Shown: piece after piece, positions 18,043 through 26,964 of the stretch
How the letters are laid out: each line of letters begins with the position of its first letter
Numbering within the stretch: position 1 is the first letter of the stretch
NCBI GenBank assembly: GCA_030425425.1
Contig: JAUIAO010000026.1
Location: 1-64,000, forward strand
Reading direction: 5' to 3'
DNA from: Bacteroidia bacterium
GTDB taxonomy: Bacteria > Bacteroidota > Bacteroidia > Cytophagales > Cyclobacteriaceae
DNA length: 64,000 nucleotides
Notes under the pieces: generated by a model
Seen by the model: only the letters and a program-made list of their open reading frames with translations
Told to the model about the DNA's origin: nothing
Database searches by the model: none
Made by a program: the position numbers and the translations under genes

Positions 18043-18752
18043 TTGTCAGAATTTCCTACCAAACCCTACTCCTCCCACCACCATTTGCATTTGCCTATAC
18101 GATGGAGCTGGATTTCAAAAATGAGCAGATTGAAATCAAATACGATCTCGAATTTCTCAATCGAGATGAAATATCATTGGAAGAAATAGAGGCAGAAGGC
18201 TATAGTGAAAATGACGATTACAGCTGGCAGGGCACCCTGGGTAAAGTATGGTACGATGATTTATACAATGACATTCACCAGATAGAACTAGAAGAAGAAA
18301 CCGAGGAAATCAACGTTTACCTCCATATGGAGGTTCAGAGCAATGACAACTTCGAAAATGAAGGTTTGGTTGTTCTGGCAGAAGATTGGGATTACAGGCT
18401 GCAGGAATTAATTCAGGCCATTTACGAAAAAGATGGCATTGAGGCTCCATTGTCTCTCACTTGTATCAACGTAAAAAATGGAAACAAGGAAACCTTTCAC
18501 CTGAAAGGTACTTTTGAACATAAAACAGCAACAATAAACGATCAACCTATAGACTGGGAACAAATGCATGAACTTGTGGCAGACATTTATGCCATTGATT
18601 TGGAAAGTGAACCGGTCAGCAAAGTCAAAGGAGATGCGCTATGGATAGACCCAGCCAGTGATGGAGCTTATTTCAATTTTGATGAACTAGCCGGTCCCAA
18701 AGCAGTCAAGATCAAAGAAAGAATACTAAATAAATTGGCAAGCTTTAAATAA
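18039..18752 (+). CDS. Hypothetical protein co-transcribed with menE
   Basis: 237 residues, strongly acidic, no clear signal peptide, although the first 20 residues (MIVRISYQTLLLPPPFAFAY) are fairly hydrophobic. An internal ATG at 18102 (MELDFKNEQIEIKYDLEF) would give a more typical start and remove that odd N-terminus; both are possible, and the ATGA overlap with menE favours the longer one. The sequence alternates short strands with acidic loops (DLEFLNRDEISLEEIEAEGY). I recognise no family and assign no function. Its stop abuts the convergent radical SAM gene with no gap. Confidence 0.7.
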   Translation: MIVRISYQTLLLPPPFAFAYTMELDFKNEQIEIKYDLEFLNRDEISLEEIEAEGYSENDDYSWQGTLGKVWYDDLYNDIHQIELEEETEEINVYLHMEVQSNDNFENEGLVVLAEDWDYRLQELIQAIYEKDGIEAPLSLTCINVKNGNKETFHLKGTFEHKTATINDQPIDWEQMHELVADIYAIDLESEPVSKVKGDALWIDPASDGAYFNFDELAGPKAVKIKERILNKLASFK

Positions 18753-19799
18753 TCAGACTTCAAAAAGATTGTAAGCCCCACCCTTTCTAAAATAGGAAAG
18801 GTTATAATCAGGCATTTTGAGATCATTCAGGTATTTTTTTCTGGAATGTTTAAAAAGCTGATCGATCATTGAAGCGACATTCCCGGCACCTTTTAACCGA
18901 GTAGTCCAATTGGAGTCATTGAGGTTTCCACCATGCAGTTCTTTGATTTGATTGAGTACTTTTTCCGCTCTTTCTGGATATATTTTCCATATCCAGTTTT
19001 CAAAGATCTCCTTGATTTGCCCATTCAGTCTCACGACTGTATAACCAGCTTCCATTGCACCTGAATTTGCTGAAGATTCCAATAAAACAGGAATTTCATG
19101 ATGATTCAAACCAGGTATTATTGGTGCCGTCATCACACCTACAGGAACTCCGGCGTTTGATAGCTTACGCATAGCTTCCAGTCTTTTTACCGTAGCAGAG
19201 GTACGAGGCTCGAGACGAGCCCTAAGCTGCTCATCTAATGTGGTGACAGAAAAGTTAACATGAACTAACCGCATTTTTGCAAGCTCCTCCAACAAATCCA
19301 AATCCCTGATTATCAATGCATTCTTAGTGATTACACTCACGGGGTTTCGGTATTTCAGCATTACTTCTAAAACTGACCGGGTGAGCTTTAACTTTCTCTC
19401 CACAGGTTGATAACAATCCGTATTTCCTGAAAGCATCACTGGCTGCACTTTCCACTTCGGATGACTCAATTGTTTTTCCAAAGTATCAGCCACATCTGGT
19501 TTAATGATGATCTTACTCTCAAAATCCAAACCCGCACTAAACCCCCAATAAGTATGCGAATTGCGTGCATAGCAATAGACACAACCATGCTCACAGCCTT
19601 GATATGGATTTACTGAATAATTCCACTTCAAATCCGGACTATCATTTCTGGACAATACGTTTTTTGGAGATTCTACAAATAGACTTGTCCTGGGAGTTTC
19701 GTTACTGATATTTTCATCAATTCCTTCTTCATGATAATTACCGACAACTAAAGAAGTAAATGGATTGGAGGGATTGTATTGAGCACCTTTACCTTTCAT
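18753..19799 (-). CDS. PA0069-type (SPL-like) radical SAM protein
   Basis: 348 residues. The iron-sulphur motif is YQGCEHGCVYCYARNSHTYW (about 64-83), CxxxCxxC as in radical SAM enzymes, where the cluster cleaves S-adenosylmethionine to start radical chemistry. Downstream landmarks are VMLSGNTDCYQPVERKLKLT and PVSVITKNALIIRDLDLLEE, then VGVMTAPIIPGLNHHEIP. These fit the PA0069 group, related to spore photoproduct lyase, whose substrate I do not know. Single gene on the minus strand, convergent with the hypothetical at 18039. Confidence 0.87.
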   Translation of the reverse strand: MKGKGAQYNPSNPFTSLVVGNYHEEGIDENISNETPRTSLFVESPKNVLSRNDSPDLKWNYSVNPYQGCEHGCVYCYARNSHTYWGFSAGLDFESKIIIKPDVADTLEKQLSHPKWKVQPVMLSGNTDCYQPVERKLKLTRSVLEVMLKYRNPVSVITKNALIIRDLDLLEELAKMRLVHVNFSVTTLDEQLRARLEPRTSATVKRLEAMRKLSNAGVPVGVMTAPIIPGLNHHEIPVLLESSANSGAMEAGYTVVRLNGQIKEIFENWIWKIYPERAEKVLNQIKELHGGNLNDSNWTTRLKGAGNVASMIDQLFKHSRKKYLNDLKMPDYNLSYFRKGGAYNLFEV

Positions 19800-19838
19800 C
19801 AGGTAAAAATACCATTTTATTTAGTTATTCTATTTTTT

Positions 19839-20390
19839 TTAGCTTTTATCTTCCGCGTTTGCTTTAGCAAACCCATATGCCATACCGATACCGACTAAAA
19901 ACCCCGCAAGATGAGATTCCCAACTAATAAATCCGCGCGTTGGGAAGATACCATAAATGATTCCACCATAGAATGAAATAATTACAATGGAGATTAGCAA
20001 CGACTTGAAATTGCGCTTAAAAAATCCATAAGAAATCAGAAATCCAGCCAGGGCATAAACCAATCCACTAGCACCAATATGATATGAAGGCCTACCCACG
20101 ATCCAAACGAGGATATTAGTAAAGAAATACCCGATCAGAAACACCCTTGGAGCGATACGATTGTAAAACAGATACAAGGTATACCCAAGCATAAGAATGG
20201 GTATGGAATTGGAAATGATATGATTTGTAGAGCCATGGATCAGTGGTGCAAATAAAATGCCCTTAAGCCCACTCAAAGTTCTTGGCTCTATTCCCAGAAA
20301 CCCCAGGTCGCCGACCAACATCTGAATGGTATAAACTACCCACATAATAAATACTAGCCGCATTGGCGGCAAAGTACTAGCTCGCTCCAT
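19839..20390 (-). CDS. Rhomboid-family intramembrane serine protease
   Basis: 183 residues, about six membrane segments. The catalytic serine motif is HIGASGLVYALAGF (about 102-115) and the catalytic His lies in WESHLAGFLVGIGMAYGF near residue 157. APLIHGSTNHIISNS near 47-61 matches the family's HxxxxHxxxN-type element. Rhomboids cut membrane proteins within the bilayer. It is GlpG-like but lacks the N-terminal cytoplasmic domain. It follows a terminator on the same strand, so it likely has its own promoter. Confidence 0.9.
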   Translation of the reverse strand: MERASTLPPMRLVFIMWVVYTIQMLVGDLGFLGIEPRTLSGLKGILFAPLIHGSTNHIISNSIPILMLGYTLYLFYNRIAPRVFLIGYFFTNILVWIVGRPSYHIGASGLVYALAGFLISYGFFKRNFKSLLISIVIISFYGGIIYGIFPTRGFISWESHLAGFLVGIGMAYGFAKANAEDKS

Positions 20391-20402
20391 AGTGTAAGGA
20401 TA

Positions 20403-20433
20403 ATAAAAAAAAGCTGCCGGTAGGGGCAGCTTT
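20403..20433 (-). terminator. Intrinsic terminator of the TerB-like gene
   Basis: A 9-bp stem (AAAGCTGCC at 20410-20418 with GGCAGCTTT at 20425-20433) encloses a 6-base loop and, read on the minus strand, runs into a U-rich tract. It follows the stop at 20457 and separates this gene from the rhomboid gene. Confidence 0.88.
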
Positions 20434-20456
20434 AATCTTGAATTCTTTCGTTGATT

Positions 20457-20921
20457 TTATTTCTCCGGGTCTTTAATCATTTTGAGATCCATGAGTTTTC
20501 TCTCCTCATAACCCACACTCAGATAGCCTAAAATTCCTCCGGATGATTCCGCAATTTTCTTTGCTTCCTCTTTTAATGAAGCATATAATTTGATCGCGAA
20601 GTTTTTGTCAATTTTCGGAAATATAAAGTTTAATTTCCTCAATTCCTGTGTAATCTCTTTTTCTCTCTCTTCTGTTCCTGAAGGAAGTTTATCGATAAGA
20701 TCGTTGAATTTTTCCTCATAATTCTCACCTACTATTTTGTAATATTCTACCAGCTGTTCCCTGGCTCTACTTTGCTTGGAGCGTGCCACATCTATCGCTT
20801 CTTTTCGTTCGGACTTATCAATGTTTCCATCAGCACCTGCGATGAGTATAGCAACATGAAGAGGTGCATCCAGCAAAACCTTTACTTCATCTTCTCTGAG
20901 GTTTTCGAATTCTTTGATCAT
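20457..20921 (-). CDS. TerB-like helical protein
   Basis: 154 residues, soluble, helical. Residues about 19-45 (APLHVAILIAGADGNIDKSE) match the TerB-like pattern of a helix followed by an acidic D-G-N-I-D turn. TerB-like domains are named after tellurite resistance, but most members have unknown roles, often near membranes or phage defence. Nothing of that kind lies next to this gene. It is monocistronic, ended by the terminator at 20403. Confidence 0.7.
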   Translation of the reverse strand: MIKEFENLREDEVKVLLDAPLHVAILIAGADGNIDKSERKEAIDVARSKQSRAREQLVEYYKIVGENYEEKFNDLIDKLPSGTEEREKEITQELRKLNFIFPKIDKNFAIKLYASLKEEAKKIAESSGGILGYLSVGYEERKLMDLKMIKDPEK

Positions 20922-21026
20922 TTTTTTTTATTTAAATCACTAAATGAGAGCTAAAAAGAGATTCCTAAAAGAAATCGCTCGAAAATAGTAAAATTCAAGG
21001 GTATTCCGATAGCCAGATCAAGCAAA

Positions 21027-22025
21027 TTAATGATTGATTACAAACTTCATCCTTACGGGGAAATGATCCGAAATCTCTCCCGCGTCCCTAAGAACTTTGG
21101 CGGACACTGGTGTAATCTTCCTTTGATCATAAAGTATGTAATCTATCATGCGATCTGGTTTGGAACTATTAAATGTAAAATGTAAATGAGTGCTCTGTGA
21201 ATATTGTTTTTGTGAAATAGCAGATCCAATGTGCTCAATGGTCAGAATCTTAGACATTGCATCTGTGGAATCTACATAATCAGGCACACTATTGAAATCT
21301 CCAATAATCAATGTAGGCCAAAGCTCTGAATAAACTTTAAATAACGAATCCACCACATTGGCTTGCAATACCCTTGTTTCTTTGTCAAAAGCCTCCAAAT
21401 GAAGATTCATCAAGCATAGTGTATCATTCCCTAGCTGTACCTGAACAATCTGAATCTGTCTATCCAAATAAAACTTATTATAGTAAAACGGAGCATTTAT
21501 TGGTTTCTGAAGCACTTTGGTATCAGCATTCAGAATTTTAAACTTGGAGAATAACGCCTGACCGGAGCTCATCTTCCCGAACTGTCGGGTAAGCGGCCAA
21601 TATGGAAACGGCACATACTGCTTATCCCAGTTGACCGATTCGTAAGTGTTTGGAAAATCCAGCGCTTTTTGGAGCGTCCCTGATTGATTAACATATCCCG
21701 ATCTTTTTGACTGATAGTCAATTTCCTGAAAGCCTATAAAATCTGACGGGTTATTTTGAAACAACTCAATAGCTTTTTGCTGATTATTATCAAAAAGATT
21801 CTGATCGCGCTCAACCGGAAGATTATTGGTCATTCCAGAAAAATACCCAAGATTGAATGTGGTCACGGTAAGGGTATCACCAGGTTGATACGTTTTAAAT
21901 TGATCATTTAAAACCTTTACCCTGAAATAGTCTTCCTGATTCATCCATCCAGATGATCCCCAAAATAGGAAAACCATAAAAACGACAACTAAAAGTGAAA
22001 TTGTCGAAAGGAAATATTTAAACAT
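21027..22025 (-). CDS. Membrane-anchored endonuclease/exonuclease/phosphatase protein
   Basis: 332 residues from the ATG at 22025 (a TTG at 22040 is in frame but less likely). An N-terminal membrane segment spans about 5-24 (FLSTISLLVVVFMVFLFWGS). EEP landmarks follow: TVTTFNLGYFSG, FIGFQEIDYQSKRSG (catalytic Glu), LCLMNLHLEAF, TLIIGDFNSVPDYVDS (Asp/Asn) and ISDHFPVRMKFV at the end (Asp-His pair). The fold cleaves phosphodiesters in nucleic acids, lipids or inositol phosphates; with an outside-facing domain the substrate may be extracytoplasmic. It is divergent from the HPt gene, 49 bp apart. Confidence 0.85.
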   Translation of the reverse strand: MFKYFLSTISLLVVVFMVFLFWGSSGWMNQEDYFRVKVLNDQFKTYQPGDTLTVTTFNLGYFSGMTNNLPVERDQNLFDNNQQKAIELFQNNPSDFIGFQEIDYQSKRSGYVNQSGTLQKALDFPNTYESVNWDKQYVPFPYWPLTRQFGKMSSGQALFSKFKILNADTKVLQKPINAPFYYNKFYLDRQIQIVQVQLGNDTLCLMNLHLEAFDKETRVLQANVVDSLFKVYSELWPTLIIGDFNSVPDYVDSTDAMSKILTIEHIGSAISQKQYSQSTHLHFTFNSSKPDRMIDYILYDQRKITPVSAKVLRDAGEISDHFPVRMKFVINH

Positions 22026-22074
22026 TTTTGTTGCTATCAATTAGACTATTAGATTTAATCATCATCTTACAATT

Positions 22075-22389
22075 ATGGATTTTACATATCTCAAAACAAT
22101 AAGTGACGGTGACCTGGCCTTTGTAGAAGAGTTTATCTCTACATTCGAACGCAATGCAAATAAAATCATTGCTGACATCATTTCTGCCAGAGCGGAGAAA
22201 AATCTGGATAGACAAAGTAAGCTTGCCCATCAGTTTAAACCAACATTAGAAATGCTAGGATTGAAATGTCTGGATACCGCTCTGAAAATCCAGCACGAAC
22301 CAGAGTCAGTTAAGGATTCCGAACTAGAGCAGATGCGCGAAGAATGTACTGATGCGGTAGACAAGCTTAAGGAGGAGTTTAATCTATAG
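22075..22389 (+). CDS. HPt (histidine phosphotransfer) domain protein
   Basis: 104 residues, all helical. The phospho-acceptor region reads LAHQFKPTLEMLGLKCLD (about 54-71), where the His of AHQFK would be phosphorylated; family members usually have AHxLKG. HPt proteins relay phosphoryl groups between hybrid histidine kinases and response regulators. No kinase or regulator is nearby, so it would act with a partner encoded elsewhere. Its 3' end overlaps the convergent SanA-like gene by 11 bp. Confidence 0.75.
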   Translation: MDFTYLKTISDGDLAFVEEFISTFERNANKIIADIISARAEKNLDRQSKLAHQFKPTLEMLGLKCLDTALKIQHEPESVKDSELEQMREECTDAVDKLKEEFNL

Positions 22390-23074
22390 TCAGTTCTTCT
22401 TCTCTACCGAGGTACTTAGGTGTCTTTTTGAACATATAAAGGTCGAGTACCGCAACTACCCTCGCTAACACTTCTCTAACAGCCAAATTCATAGGCAATG
22501 CATCCTTATTATCAGCCGAGAAGGCTATGGCATCAATATCATAATACTGTGCGATAAACAATGCCCTGTAGCAATGAAAATCCTGGGTGATAATCATTAC
22601 TTCATCCTGACCAAAAATGAGTTTTGAGCGCACCACAGAATCCAGCGTTCTGAATCCAGCAAAATCAAAGGTAATATCCCCTTTATCCACTCCGCGTTCA
22701 GCTAGAGCATTATACATATCCTTTGGCTCGTTGTAATAGACAGAGTTATTCGTACCGCTCACAATGATGTGCTTAATCACGCCCTGATGATATAATTGAG
22801 CGGCAGCCTCTATTCTTTCTTTGAAATACTTATTGGTACCACCGGCCTCTGTACGCTTGCTAGTCCCCAATAGAAGCGCCACCTTACGCGAAGGAACCTC
22901 ATCTACTCGATAATAAATGAGATCGTTCGTTTCTTCTATCACCCATAGATTGAGGATGAGGATGAGCATCATCAAAGAACCCACAGAAATGGTGAGTACT
23001 TTGAAAAGTCTCCTCAACAACTTAATTCGAGGTGATTTCACCTCTTTATTCTTCTTCTTTTTTTCCTTCGCCAA
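22379..23074 (-). CDS. SanA/YdcF/ElyC-family membrane protein
   Basis: 231 residues: a basic N-terminus, a membrane segment at about 30-48 (VGSLMMLILILNLWVI), then the DUF218 domain with VALLLGTSKRTEAGGTNKYF (about 69-88), HIIVSGTNNSVYY and MIITQDFHCYRALFIAQYYD. SanA-type proteins affect envelope integrity in enterobacteria; the biochemical activity is unsettled. The 5' end overlaps the 3' end of parC by 29 bp on the same strand, so it is likely translated from the parC transcript. Confidence 0.85.
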   Translation of the reverse strand: MAKEKKKKNKEVKSPRIKLLRRLFKVLTISVGSLMMLILILNLWVIEETNDLIYYRVDEVPSRKVALLLGTSKRTEAGGTNKYFKERIEAAAQLYHQGVIKHIIVSGTNNSVYYNEPKDMYNALAERGVDKGDITFDFAGFRTLDSVVRSKLIFGQDEVMIITQDFHCYRALFIAQYYDIDAIAFSADNKDALPMNLAVREVLARVVAVLDLYMFKKTPKYLGREEELTID

Positions 23075-25652
23075 ATAATCCTAATTGATTGTCTTCCTCC
23101 TCCACTTCAGATTGAATTCCTTTTTTCAACTCTTCTATGTCCAGATCTTCCTTCACTTCTTCTGGTTTTTCTTGCTTCACTAATTCTACTTCCTGAATAT
23201 TCTGCAACGGAGATTTGTTTCCCATTGCTTTCCATCCTTTCACATCCACCACCTCACTGAGAACCAGTTTTTCGGTTTCCTTCTTACGACCATCTTTGTA
23301 AGTGACCATGACTTCTGAGTAGTCGTCGTTATTAGCAAAAACCAATTTTGACCCCTTTTCTTCAGAAATAAATCCGAATCGCTTGTTTAATGTAGAAGTC
23401 TCAACCATAAACCTTTTTACCAAAAAGATTTTGTTGCTAGCATCATAATGTATGGCATTTACAGGCTGCTCAGGGTCGTATTTCATCAGGCTGATGATCT
23501 GGTTCGGTTCGTAATGATTTGTCAGTTCGAAACCGGTTAATTCGTAGCTCCCATCTTTGTAGAAAACGATAACCTGATCTTCTGCCTGGAAATTACCCAA
23601 ATAGTCACCCCGATCATCTGAATTGAGCCTACCTACAATCTTATCATACCAAATATCTAACCCGCCAAGCGTAGATTTACCGGCAGCTTTAAATTGTACT
23701 TTTCGGACGGGATACTTTGTGAGGATATTTCCCCCTGCATTTCGCCCTTTAATTTCAATCTCTGCAAAATCAAAATCAAACACCTTTTTACGAGCCTTGC
23801 TACCTGCCGTTAAAAATACAGTAACTGTTTCCGCCTCACCATTCGGATTGGCAGAGAAGTATAACACTTTAGACCCTTTTCCACCTTTAGATAAATCATA
23901 TTCCCTATCTCGAGTGATGGACATCACATTGAACCTTTTGATCATGGTTCGACCGGATTTACCATCTACATAGATTAGGTTATAAACCATACGTTCATCT
24001 CCTTTCTTGAAGATTCCCGCATGCAGGATGTTTTTACCCACAAAAGTCTTGTCTTGAATGCGAGTCACCTGAAAAACACAATCTTTCCTAAATGCGATGA
24101 TATCGTCAATATCCGAGCAGTCGCAAACAAACTCATCTTTCTTAAGACCATACCCTACGAAACCATCAGCCTTGTTAACATATAGCTTGGCATTATTCGC
24201 AGCTACCACGGTAGCAGCAATGGTATCAAAATTGGCTATTTCAGTCTTGCGTTCTTTTCCTTTACCATATTTCTCCAGCAATTTCTGATAATATGCTATC
24301 GCAAAATCAGTAAGATTTGCCAGGTGATGTTCTGTCTCAGCCAGTTCATCAGAGAGCCTGCGCATCAGTTCATCCGCCTTGAAAGAGTCAAATTTGGAGA
24401 TTCGCTTGATCTTGATTTCAGTCAGCCGAATAATATCATCCTGAGTAATTTCACGATAAAACTGTGGCTTAAATGGATCCAAACCTTTGTCAATAGTTTC
24501 CAGTACAGCCTCCCAAGTTTCACACTCTTCTATATCCCGGTAAATCCTATTTTCGATGAAGATCTTTTCTAGTGAAGAAAATAAGATTTTCTCCATTAAT
24601 TCATTCCTTCGTATTTCAAGTTCCTGGCGGAGTAAATCTACCGTTTGCTCTACAGAGTGTTTGAGAATCTCAGATACTCCCAGGAAATGTGGCTTATCAT
24701 CCAGGATGATGCAGGCATTTGGAGAAATAGACACTTCACAATCTGTGAATGCATAAAGGGCATCTATGGTAATATCCGGTGAAGTATTTGGCGCCAGTTG
24801 TACTTGAATCTCAATATCCTTCGCCGTATTATCAATTACCTTTTTGATTTTGATCTTTCCCTTGTCATTGGCTTTGATGATCGAATCGATAAGCGAAGTA
24901 GTAGTAGTTCCATACGGAATCTCTTTGATCACGAGGGTCTTGCTATCTAGTTCTTCAATGACAGACCTTACTCTTACCTTTCCTCCTCTTTTTCCATCAT
25001 TGTAGTCGGTAATATCGATTTTTCCGCCTGTCAGAAAATCGGGGTACAATTGAAATTTCTTGCCTTTAAGTATATTCACAGAGGCCTGAAGCAATTCAAT
25101 AAAATTGTGTGGAAGAATCTTCGTACTCAGACCTACTGCAATCCCCTCTACACCCTGAGCCAACAATAATGGAAACTTCACCGGGAATGTAATGGGTTCC
25201 TTTTTTCTGCCGTCATAAGACAATTGCCATTCTGTGGTTTGCGGATTGTAAACCACCTCCAGTGCAAATTTTGACAATCTAGCTTCGATATACCTTGGTG
25301 CTGCAGCTCCATCACCAGTTCGCACATCTCCCCAGTTACCTTGAGTGTCAATGAGTAAGTCTTTCTGACCCAGATTCACAATTGCATCTGCAATAGACGC
25401 GTCACCGTGAGGGTGATACTGCATGGTACTACCTATCACATTGGCCACCTTATTGAAACGGCCATCATCCATTTCTTTAAGTGCATGCAAAATTCTTCTT
25501 TGAACAGGCTTGAATCCATCATTGATTGCTGGAACTGCCCGCTCTAAAATCACATAGGAAGCATAATCCAAAAACCAAGTCTCGTACATTCCCGAAACAG
25601 GAATTCTTTCGTGCATTTCTTCTTCCTCAGGTCTTTCGTTTTCCTCACTCAT
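23046..25652 (-). CDS. parC: DNA topoisomerase IV subunit A
   Basis: 868 residues. The catalytic Tyr is Tyr121 in APRYIEARL, within GNWGDVRTGDGAAAPRY. Other landmarks are DGFKPVQRRILHALKE (about 45-60), YHPHGDASIADAIVNLGQ, and a beta-pinwheel C-terminal half. The tail is very acidic. With ParE it passes one DNA duplex through another to separate daughter chromosomes. Length is normal for the Bacteroidota ParC. It lies downstream of parE, but a lipase gene sits between them; the 75-bp gap before parC may hold its own promoter. Confidence 0.92.
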   Translation of the reverse strand: MSEENERPEEEEMHERIPVSGMYETWFLDYASYVILERAVPAINDGFKPVQRRILHALKEMDDGRFNKVANVIGSTMQYHPHGDASIADAIVNLGQKDLLIDTQGNWGDVRTGDGAAAPRYIEARLSKFALEVVYNPQTTEWQLSYDGRKKEPITFPVKFPLLLAQGVEGIAVGLSTKILPHNFIELLQASVNILKGKKFQLYPDFLTGGKIDITDYNDGKRGGKVRVRSVIEELDSKTLVIKEIPYGTTTTSLIDSIIKANDKGKIKIKKVIDNTAKDIEIQVQLAPNTSPDITIDALYAFTDCEVSISPNACIILDDKPHFLGVSEILKHSVEQTVDLLRQELEIRRNELMEKILFSSLEKIFIENRIYRDIEECETWEAVLETIDKGLDPFKPQFYREITQDDIIRLTEIKIKRISKFDSFKADELMRRLSDELAETEHHLANLTDFAIAYYQKLLEKYGKGKERKTEIANFDTIAATVVAANNAKLYVNKADGFVGYGLKKDEFVCDCSDIDDIIAFRKDCVFQVTRIQDKTFVGKNILHAGIFKKGDERMVYNLIYVDGKSGRTMIKRFNVMSITRDREYDLSKGGKGSKVLYFSANPNGEAETVTVFLTAGSKARKKVFDFDFAEIEIKGRNAGGNILTKYPVRKVQFKAAGKSTLGGLDIWYDKIVGRLNSDDRGDYLGNFQAEDQVIVFYKDGSYELTGFELTNHYEPNQIISLMKYDPEQPVNAIHYDASNKIFLVKRFMVETSTLNKRFGFISEEKGSKLVFANNDDYSEVMVTYKDGRKKETEKLVLSEVVDVKGWKAMGNKSPLQNIQEVELVKQEKPEEVKEDLDIEELKKGIQSEVEEEDNQLGLFGEGKKEEE

Positions 25653-25727
25653 TTCTCAATCAATTAAAACTGCTCAGTGCCGGATAGACTAGAACTTTAT
25701 CCAACCATTATATTTTATAATTCTTGA

Positions 25728-26951
25728 TTAATCTTTAAATTTTGCCATTTCCCATGCCAGGTTTTCAATATAAGGACCAACTCCCGTATTGTGAGTACCC
25801 CCTTCCAAAGTGGTGAAAGTGACTACACTCTCGGATGCTCCATTGGCTATTAACTGATTATATACAGAAACAGAATTCTGATATGGAACAGTAATATCTG
25901 CGTCTCCATGATACATAAACATTCGAATCTGAGGCGTCCAGTCTATCAAACTATTTTCTTCAAATGCCGCATTGATATGATCATAATCTGAACCCTCAGG
26001 GTTGCTTAAAAAGTTTTGATTGACAAAGACTGAGACCGTGTCATTGAGCTGATCGTTAATCTCTCCTCCTGAAGAATTTCCGTCAAACAAACTTGGAATG
26101 GCTGATGCATACGGTTCGTTAAAGTATAAACTCAAAGACTCTGACCAATCATAAGTTTCTTTGTAAGCCTGAGCTACATAAGCCATAAAGAATGGCTGAT
26201 CATAAGTTTCTAACCCAAAATAATACTCCTGAAACGATTTGATATCATAACCGCCCGAGGATGGAAAAGAAGCCTTCAAATCATAAAATGGGATATCATT
26301 TTCCTCATAATACTTATGAGTAGCCATAGTCGCATATCCACCTTGAGAATATCCTGCCAGATACAGATCTTCCGATACGGAAAACCCTTCTGCCGTTGAC
26401 AATTCTCGTGCTGCATAAATCGCATTCATCACTGCTGTTGCCGTAGGTTCTTCCACATAATATGGATGCATCTGCTCTGAAGAAGCTCCAAACCCGATGT
26501 AATCAGGCAGAACGACTAAAAAACCTGTACTCGCCAAGGCTGATGTGAAAATGATTTGATAATTACCTGATATTAGATTCGTTGGCGCCTCTTCATCTGC
26601 GGCAATCGTACCATGCTGAAAACTAATCGTTCCAACGGCCTTGTCCGTATTTGGCACCAATACTACCGCACTTGCTACAATTGTATCTCCCTTATACACC
26701 GTCTTATATTCCATATCATAACGGATAACAGGAATCTGCATATCAGTAACATCGACGTTCAGTTCTGAGAGATTGATAAAGCCCCTCAAATCGCCGGCTG
26801 CTCTTTCAAAATCCTTTTCAAAGGATACCAAAGTACTTGGGGTTGGCTCGGCTTTTGGAGTGGAAACATCATCAGAATCACATGAAGTCATCCACAGGCT
26901 ACACACAATCATTAGTATCCAAAAATTCTTGGGTAAATGTTTTTTAATCAT
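25728..26951 (-). CDS. Secreted lipoprotein alpha/beta hydrolase (lipase-like)
   Basis: 407 residues with a lipoprotein signal (MIKKHLPKNFWILMIVCSLW, then MTSC lipobox; Cys24). The nucleophile elbow is LAGYSQGGYATMATH (about 196-210), the acid Asp is in MFMYHGDADITVPYQNSV near 347, and the His in LEGGTHNTGVG near 388. A HGTIAADEEAP oxyanion-like loop lies near 112. This fits secretory lipase/esterase-type hydrolases exposed on the envelope. It lies between parE and parC on the same strand, 13 bp after parE, which is unexpected for an envelope enzyme. Confidence 0.85.
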   Translation of the reverse strand: MIKKHLPKNFWILMIVCSLWMTSCDSDDVSTPKAEPTPSTLVSFEKDFERAAGDLRGFINLSELNVDVTDMQIPVIRYDMEYKTVYKGDTIVASAVVLVPNTDKAVGTISFQHGTIAADEEAPTNLISGNYQIIFTSALASTGFLVVLPDYIGFGASSEQMHPYYVEEPTATAVMNAIYAARELSTAEGFSVSEDLYLAGYSQGGYATMATHKYYEENDIPFYDLKASFPSSGGYDIKSFQEYYFGLETYDQPFFMAYVAQAYKETYDWSESLSLYFNEPYASAIPSLFDGNSSGGEINDQLNDTVSVFVNQNFLSNPEGSDYDHINAAFEENSLIDWTPQIRMFMYHGDADITVPYQNSVSVYNQLIANGASESVVTFTTLEGGTHNTGVGPYIENLAWEMAKFKD

Positions 26952-26964
26952 ATCAAATTCGGGG

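Noticed and set aside
18753-19799. Spore photoproduct lyase
   Set aside because: The radical SAM motif and lengths fit the related PA0069 group; no spore context exists in this phylum.
22026-22040. TTG start for the first EEP protein
   Set aside because: ATG at 22025 places the membrane anchor at the very N-terminus and avoids extra polar residues.
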